NCBI GenBank assembly: GCA_023418355.1
Contig: JAEZZU010000250.1
Location: 1-8,569, forward strand
DNA from: Pseudomonadota bacterium
GTDB lineage: Bacteria; Pseudomonadota; Gammaproteobacteria; Burkholderiales; Burkholderiaceae_C
Length of the DNA: 8,569 nt
Reading direction: 5' to 3'
The notes under the pieces are model-generated. The model worked only from the letters and a program-made list of their open reading frames with translations. It made no database searches and was not told the DNA's origin. Position 1 is the first letter of the stretch. Every line of letters begins with the position of its first letter. Positions 4,827-8,569 of the stretch are shown here, piece by piece. The position numbers and the translations under genes were made by a program.

Positions 4827-6185
4827 ATGCAACAAATCACAGAATGGCTCCAGGCACTCAACGGTCTGGTCTGGGGCATCCCCATGATCGTGCTGATATT
4901 GGGCACAGGCTTTTATCTCCAGCTGCGTCTGGGCCTGATGCCACTGCGCAATATTGGCTACGGCTTTCGCATGATCTGGAAAAGCCGTTCCGTGCATGAC
5001 GCTTCCAGTGGAGATATTTCACCTTTTGCGGCGCTGATGACGGCACTGTCTGCCACCGTCGGTACGGGCAATATTGCCGGTGTGGCAACGGCGATTGCCG
5101 TGGGTGGCCCCGGTGCCCTGTTCTGGATGTGGATGACGGCGCTGGTCGGCATGGCCACCAAGTACGCCGAAGTGGTGGTTGCAGTGAAGTACCGCGAGAA
5201 AAATCCCAAGGGACAGTGGGTGGGCGGCCCCATGTATGCCATCAAGAATGGCCTGGGCCCACGCTGGCGCTGGCTGGGTACGGCGTTTGCGATTTTTGGT
5301 GGTCTGGCTGGCTTTGGCATTGGTGCCATGGTGCAGGCCAACGGCATTTCTTCGGCCATTGAAGGTGCATTCGGCGTGCAGACCTGGATCACCGGGCTGG
5401 TGGTGGCGGCGCTCACTGGCGCAGTGGTGCTGGGCGGCATTACCCGCATTGGCGCGGTGGCAGAAAAGCTCATTCCGACCATGTGCGTGGTCTACATCCT
5501 GTGCGTGCTGTGTGTGCTGGGCACGTTTGCCGACAAGATTCCTGCAGCGTTTGCGCTGATTTTTGAGCAGGCCTTCAACCCCACGGCAGCCGCTGGCGGC
5601 TTTGCGGGCTCGACCGTGCTGATGGCCATTCGCATGGGTGTGGCACGCGGTATTTTCTCGAACGAAGCCGGTCTGGGCACCGCAGGTATTGCGCAGGCCG
5701 CAGGCCAGAGCAAGGACCCGGTGTTCTCGGGCATTGTGGGCATGATGGGCACCTTTATCGACACCATCATCGTCTGCACCATGACAGGTCTGGCGATTGT
5801 GGTCAGCGGCGTGTGGAACAGCGGCGCCAGCGGCGCACTGCTGAGCACACAGAGCTTTGAAGCCGCCATGCCCGGCCTTGGCAAGTATCTGCTGGCGATT
5901 TCGCTGGCGCTGTTTGCCTTCACCACCATTCTGGGCTGGGCCTATTACGGCGAAAAGTGCTGGAACTATCTGGTCGGCCCCGTGTGCGAAAAGCCATTTC
6001 GCCTGCTGTGGGTGGTAGGCGTGTTTCTGGGTGCGGTCGTGACGCTGGATGTGGCATGGCTGGTGGCGGACACGCTCAATGCCTTGATGGCCATTCCCAA
6101 CCTGATTTCGCTGCTGCTGCTCTCGCCGGTGATCGTGAAGCTGACGCGCGAATACTTTGACGCGAAGCGGGCCGAAGAACGCTGA
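4827..6185 (+). CDS. Alanine/glycine:cation symporter (AGCS family)
   Basis: An inner-membrane secondary transporter that takes up small amino acids such as alanine or glycine with Na+ or H+. The 452-residue length is normal for the family (AlsT, DagA and YaaJ types). Family motifs seen include TVGTGNIAGVATAI at 78-90, GGPGALFWMWMTALVGMATKYAE at 93-115 (given as a region), WVGGPMYAI at 131-139 and GIFSNEAGLGTAGIAQAA at 275-292. About ten or eleven hydrophobic segments run from residue 15 to 435, and the tail is charged (REYFDAKRAEER). The start is supported by the family-like N-terminus, although the upstream GAAGAAGAAA is only a loose Shine-Dalgarno. It has its own candidate promoter and ends before the hairpin repeat at 6200-6292. 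There is no evident functional link to PHB synthesis. The exact substrate cannot be read from sequence. Confidence 0.93.
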   Translation: MQQITEWLQALNGLVWGIPMIVLILGTGFYLQLRLGLMPLRNIGYGFRMIWKSRSVHDASSGDISPFAALMTALSATVGTGNIAGVATAIAVGGPGALFWMWMTALVGMATKYAEVVVAVKYREKNPKGQWVGGPMYAIKNGLGPRWRWLGTAFAIFGGLAGFGIGAMVQANGISSAIEGAFGVQTWITGLVVAALTGAVVLGGITRIGAVAEKLIPTMCVVYILCVLCVLGTFADKIPAAFALIFEQAFNPTAAAGGFAGSTVLMAIRMGVARGIFSNEAGLGTAGIAQAAGQSKDPVFSGIVGMMGTFIDTIIVCTMTGLAIVVSGVWNSGASGALLSTQSFEAAMPGLGKYLLAISLALFAFTTILGWAYYGEKCWNYLVGPVCEKPFRLLWVVGVFLGAVVTLDVAWLVADTLNALMAIPNLISLLLLSPVIVKLTREYFDAKRAEER

Positions 6186-6199
6186 ACGGTAAAGCTCTG

Positions 6200-6292
6200 A
6201 AAATAAGAGCTGCCAGCGCCTGTATTTGCTGAGTTTCAGGTAGAAAGTTATCTGAAAACAAGTAAATATCAGCGCTAGCAGCTCTTTTTTTT
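6200..6292. repeat. Long imperfect hairpin repeat, probable two-way terminator
   Basis: The outer arms GAGCTGCCAGCGC (6207-6219) and GCGCTAGCAGCTC (6272-6284) pair at 12 of 13 positions. After a 3x3 internal loop, the inner arms from 6223 to 6239 and from 6252 to 6268 pair at 14 of 17 positions (TATTTGCT with AGTAAATA, and TTTCAG with CTGAAA), leaving a 12-nt loop. Eight T residues follow (6285-6292) and A-rich sequence precedes (6200-6206), as in a terminator. It lies between the convergent symporter and recombinase-like genes, and its T run touches the stop codon of the latter. From memory, GAGCTGC(T)AGCGC-type inverted repeats recur in Comamonadaceae intergenic regions, so this is probably one copy of an interspersed element. 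Confidence 0.75.
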
Positions 6293-7286
6293 ATAGATCG
6301 CTTTCGTTGTTGAAGTAGGCGCGCAGGTGCTGCAAGGCGTTGGGGCTCTTCATGCCAGAGCGTGCCAGTACCTCGGTGACGCTGCAGCCAGATTCCAGCC
6401 ATTGCACCAGCACGGTATTGCGCAGCACCTGTGGTCCCATGCGTGCAGGCTCTGGAAGCCGGGAGGCCAGCGCTGCCTGGCGCAAGGTCTTGGTGACCAG
6501 GTGCAGCAAGGTGTGGCTGGTCAGCTGCGGTGCCTTGCGCGTGCAAAACAGCGCGCTCTGGCCCTGCATGGCGTGGTAGGCCGCGCGTGCCTGCAGCCAG
6601 GCTTGCAGGGCGTGGTGCAGCTGGCGCGAGACGGGCAGGGTGCGGGTCTGCATGTCGCGCTCGCCTTCCACCAGGATCGCCTGGATGACGCGGGGCTCCT
6701 CTTCGCTCCAGCGCAGATTGCCCACTTCCAGGTGCTTGACTTCCTCGGCCGTGAGGCCCAGCTCCATCAGCAGCATCAAGATGGCGCGATCACGGCTGCT
6801 GATCAGGTCATCGGGCTGCGGAATGTGCTGCTGCAAGGCACGCCACATGCGCGGTGAGAGGATGGCGCCTTGCGGGTTCTCGCTGGGCGGCATGTCCTGC
6901 CCGGCCAGGCCCTGGGCCGGATTGCTGCGTGCCCATTGGTGCAGCACGGCATGGTCATACACGCGGTCAAGCACACGCCAGTAGCGCCGGCGTGTGATGT
7001 CGCTGGGCTTGTTGCTTTTCGGGCTTTGCGGACCGTGGTTGATGAACTGCAGCACCTGCACCGGCGTGGCCGTGGCCCAGGCGAACGGGTGGATGGCTTG
7101 GGCCTGATCGCCTGAGAGAAAGCGCAGCCACGACTGCCAGATAAAACGATAGGGCTTGGCTGCTTCAGGGCTCAGGGGCTCCCAGGGGTTTTGCCCGCAG
7201 GTCATCAGCCAGTGTTCAAACGCGTTGTCACCGCGCATGGGAATGAGGGGAGTCTCTGCTTCAGGGAGACAGTGGATGCTTGGCAA
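6291..7286 (-). CDS. Tyrosine-recombinase-like protein lacking most catalytic residues
   Basis: A 331-residue protein with the two-part layout of a tyrosine recombinase: a core-binding region (about 20-130, including FEHWL and TRRRYWRVLDRVYDHA) and a catalytic-type domain (about 140-325). The boxes are recognisable but degenerate. Arg I (normally GLR) is Thr179 in GLTAEEV. The beta-hairpin Lys is absent (EGERDMQTRTLPVS). Box II HxLRH reads QVLRN (286-290), keeping only Arg289. The LGH motif reads LARS (307-310). The tyrosine position is Leu318 by ungapped alignment to XerD, although Tyr324 is nearby. Strand exchange is therefore unlikely, and a DNA-binding or structural role is possible. The start at 7286 is a TTG behind GGAAG; an ATG at 7238 (residue 17) is the alternative. 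The frame is intact and coding-like, so this is not a decayed pseudogene. No att sites, tRNA or other phage genes are nearby. Confidence 0.85.
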   Translation of the reverse strand: MPSIHCLPEAETPLIPMRGDNAFEHWLMTCGQNPWEPLSPEAAKPYRFIWQSWLRFLSGDQAQAIHPFAWATATPVQVLQFINHGPQSPKSNKPSDITRRRYWRVLDRVYDHAVLHQWARSNPAQGLAGQDMPPSENPQGAILSPRMWRALQQHIPQPDDLISSRDRAILMLLMELGLTAEEVKHLEVGNLRWSEEEPRVIQAILVEGERDMQTRTLPVSRQLHHALQAWLQARAAYHAMQGQSALFCTRKAPQLTSHTLLHLVTKTLRQAALASRLPEPARMGPQVLRNTVLVQWLESGCSVTEVLARSGMKSPNALQHLRAYFNNESDL

Positions 7287-7457
7287 TGCGATGGTCTTCC
7301 AAAAACTATAGACGACGTACTTGTCAGGGCGTGTTTATAGCGGTTTATGGAGACGGTGTGCCGTAAAGCGCAAGGGCGGTATCAGAAGTTATCATCGAAG
7401 CTGTATCAGCAACCGCCTGCAGCGCGCGAGCGGGGCGCGCTTTGCTGGCGATGCGGC

Positions 7458-8569
7458 TCAAAGCACACGGCTTTTTTCGGCGACCGCGTGAATTTCGCGG
7501 GGTGCTGCGCTGTGTATGGCGGCGTCCATGAGGTCGCGGGCTGAATAGCGATCTTCCAGCGTAGAAGCGTGGGTGATGCGCAGCATCTGGACATGGTACT
7601 TGGCGTAGTGGTGCTGTACCTCCTGCATGGATCGGGTCAGGCGCTCCACCAATGCGGCAAATGAGGGGGCGTCCTTGATGCCCGGCAGCAGAATGGTCAG
7701 CAGGTCTTTGCTGTAGCGTGCCAGCGTATCGGTGCAGCGCAGTTGCTGCTGCAGCATCTGGGCCAGCAGTCGCTGGGCATTGTCCAGATCGTGCGGTGCG
7801 GCATTGCTGTCGCTCACAAACTGCACACACAGCACCCCCACATTGGTGAACTTGCGGTGTGCGCTGATGAGCTGGCTGGTCAGTCGGTCCATGAACAGCT
7901 TGCTGGTGGGCAAGCCTGTGCTGCTGTCATGCAGCTCGGCATGGGGCAACATGACTTCGAGGCTGGGGCGCTCGCTGATATCGCTGATCACCACGATGAA
8001 GTGGTGCGGCCGCTTGATTTCATTGAACACTGGCGAGATGGAAATGCGCTGCATCCAGACCTGGCCATTACTGCGGGTGAGCATCACCTCGGTCTGCCAG
8101 TGCTGCTCGGTGGCCAAGGTATGCCAAAGCCCGCTCATGTCGGGTGGAATGTCTGCGTTTTCGTAAATCCATGGCAGGGATTTGCCAAGGCAGTCCTGCC
8201 TGTGCATTTCCATCAGGCGTTCAAACGATGGATTGACGTCCGTGATGTTGTAGTGCGCATCGATGATGGCCACACCTTCGTGTACGTGGTGGAAGACGCT
8301 GGCGGCAATGCGCAGCTGTGCATCGGCGCGCTTGCGCTCCGAGATGTCCTGCAGATAGCCCACAAAAATCAGTCCGGAAGGTGTGACTGCCTTGCCCAGC
8401 GACAGCTGCAGAGGAATGAGCTTGCCATCCTTGTGTCTGCCCAGTACTTCGCGCTGGTTGTTATCCAGCGGCCTGCTGATGTGCTTCAGGTGATTGCGCA
8501 AAAACGCATCGTGCTGTTCGGCCAAGGGCGAAGGCATGAGCATATTGATGCTGTGCCCCAGCACTTCTT
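7458..8569 (-). CDS. PAS-PAS-GGDEF-like signalling protein, C-terminal part
   Basis: The frame is open to the right edge (first full codon GAA at 8567), so the N-terminus is missing. The visible 369 residues contain the latter part of a first PAS domain with its PAC segment (EVLGHSINMLMP to GYLQDISERKRAD, nt 8567-8321). A second PAS domain follows (RIAASVFHHVHEGVAIIDAH to ISDISERP, about nt 8312-7965), then a GGDEF-type domain starting HDSSTGLPTSKLF to the C-terminus. In that domain the signature is SKDLL (after ARY, about nt 7712-7698) instead of GGDEF, and the metal-binding DLD segment reads QFV. Diguanylate cyclase activity is therefore unlikely. The first PAS has the QHDAFL and QREVLGRHKDG segments that align to the heme-binding part of FixL and DosP. 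No EAL domain follows; the protein ends after the GGDEF-like fold. It lies 171 bp upstream of the recombinase-like gene on the same strand. Confidence 0.88.
   Translation of the reverse strand, partial: EVLGHSINMLMPSPLAEQHDAFLRNHLKHISRPLDNNQREVLGRHKDGKLIPLQLSLGKAVTPSGLIFVGYLQDISERKRADAQLRIAASVFHHVHEGVAIIDAHYNITDVNPSFERLMEMHRQDCLGKSLPWIYENADIPPDMSGLWHTLATEQHWQTEVMLTRSNGQVWMQRISISPVFNEIKRPHHFIVVISDISERPSLEVMLPHAELHDSSTGLPTSKLFMDRLTSQLISAHRKFTNVGVLCVQFVSDSNAAPHDLDNAQRLLAQMLQQQLRCTDTLARYSKDLLTILLPGIKDAPSFAALVERLTRSMQEVQHHYAKYHVQMLRITHASTLEDRYSARDLMDAAIHSAAPREIHAVAEKSRVL

Noticed and set aside
4515..4997. 160-codon minus-strand frame covering microgene B and the symporter 5' end
   Set aside because: It crosses the symporter start and the candidate promoter in an unrelated frame, has no domain signature, and overlaps microgene B, which has better evidence.
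6291..7286. Recombinase-like gene as the marker of a prophage or integrative element
   Set aside because: There is no tRNA, direct repeat, excisionase or phage gene around it. The catalytic residues are lost, and base composition does not visibly change at its borders.
7305..7339. TATAGT and TATAAA boxes as promoters of the recombinase-like gene
   Set aside because: Read on the minus strand they resemble -10 elements, but no acceptable -35 lies 16-18 bp upstream of either.
7421..7441. AGCGCGC-N7-GCGCGCT hairpin after the GGDEF-like gene as a terminator
   Set aside because: The 7-bp stem is real, but no T run follows on the minus strand, so termination is not supported and read-through into the recombinase-like gene is possible.
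7345..7830. 161-codon minus-strand frame beginning inside the GGDEF-like gene
   Set aside because: It overlaps a well-supported coding frame for most of its length. The free tail is short and has no motif.

Overview
The window looks like chromosome from a beta-proteobacterium of the Burkholderiales, most likely Comamonadaceae and probably Comamonas or a close relative. The evidence is the gene order phaC-phaA-phaB, the class I type of the PHA synthase, the moderately high GC content, and a GAGCTGC(C/T)AGCGC-type inverted repeat of a kind I remember from Comamonas, Delftia and Acidovorax. The genus is inference; no rRNA or other marker gene is present.

Layout. Positions 1-99 (minus) hold the N-terminus of a small membrane protein that runs off the left edge. 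A divergent intergenic region (100-285) carries candidate promoter and operator elements for a complete polyhydroxybutyrate (PHB) operon on the plus strand: phaC (286-1980), phaA (2101-3282) and phaB (3454-4191), closed by a strong intrinsic terminator (4209-4240). PhaA condenses two acetyl-CoA, PhaB reduces acetoacetyl-CoA with NADPH to (R)-3-hydroxybutyryl-CoA, and PhaC polymerises it into PHB granules. TGCA-rich inverted repeats lie just upstream of phaC and phaA and are candidate sites for a PhaR-like repressor. The 171-bp phaA-phaB gap contains several hairpins.

The 635-bp stretch between phaB and the next large gene is not empty. On the minus strand it holds two tandem, previously unlisted 24-codon genes (4297-4371 and 4481-4555). 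Each has its own Shine-Dalgarno sequence. Their peptides share an identical 12-residue block, WPEDERDRKRAP, encoded with four third-position synonymous differences and no amino-acid change. This is the most novel-looking content of the window. A candidate sigma70 promoter (4594-4622) then leads to an alanine/glycine:cation symporter gene (4827-6185, plus).

Between the symporter and a convergent gene lies a long imperfect hairpin (about 6200-6292), probably a family-specific interspersed repeat acting as a two-way terminator. The convergent gene (6291-7286, minus) encodes a tyrosine-recombinase-fold protein that has lost nearly all catalytic residues. Upstream of it on the same strand is the C-terminal part of a PAS-PAS-GGDEF signalling protein (7458-8569, cut by the right edge). 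Its first PAS domain aligns without gaps to the heme-binding region of FixL, and its GGDEF domain is degenerate. I see no tRNA, rRNA, CRISPR array, insertion sequence or prophage.
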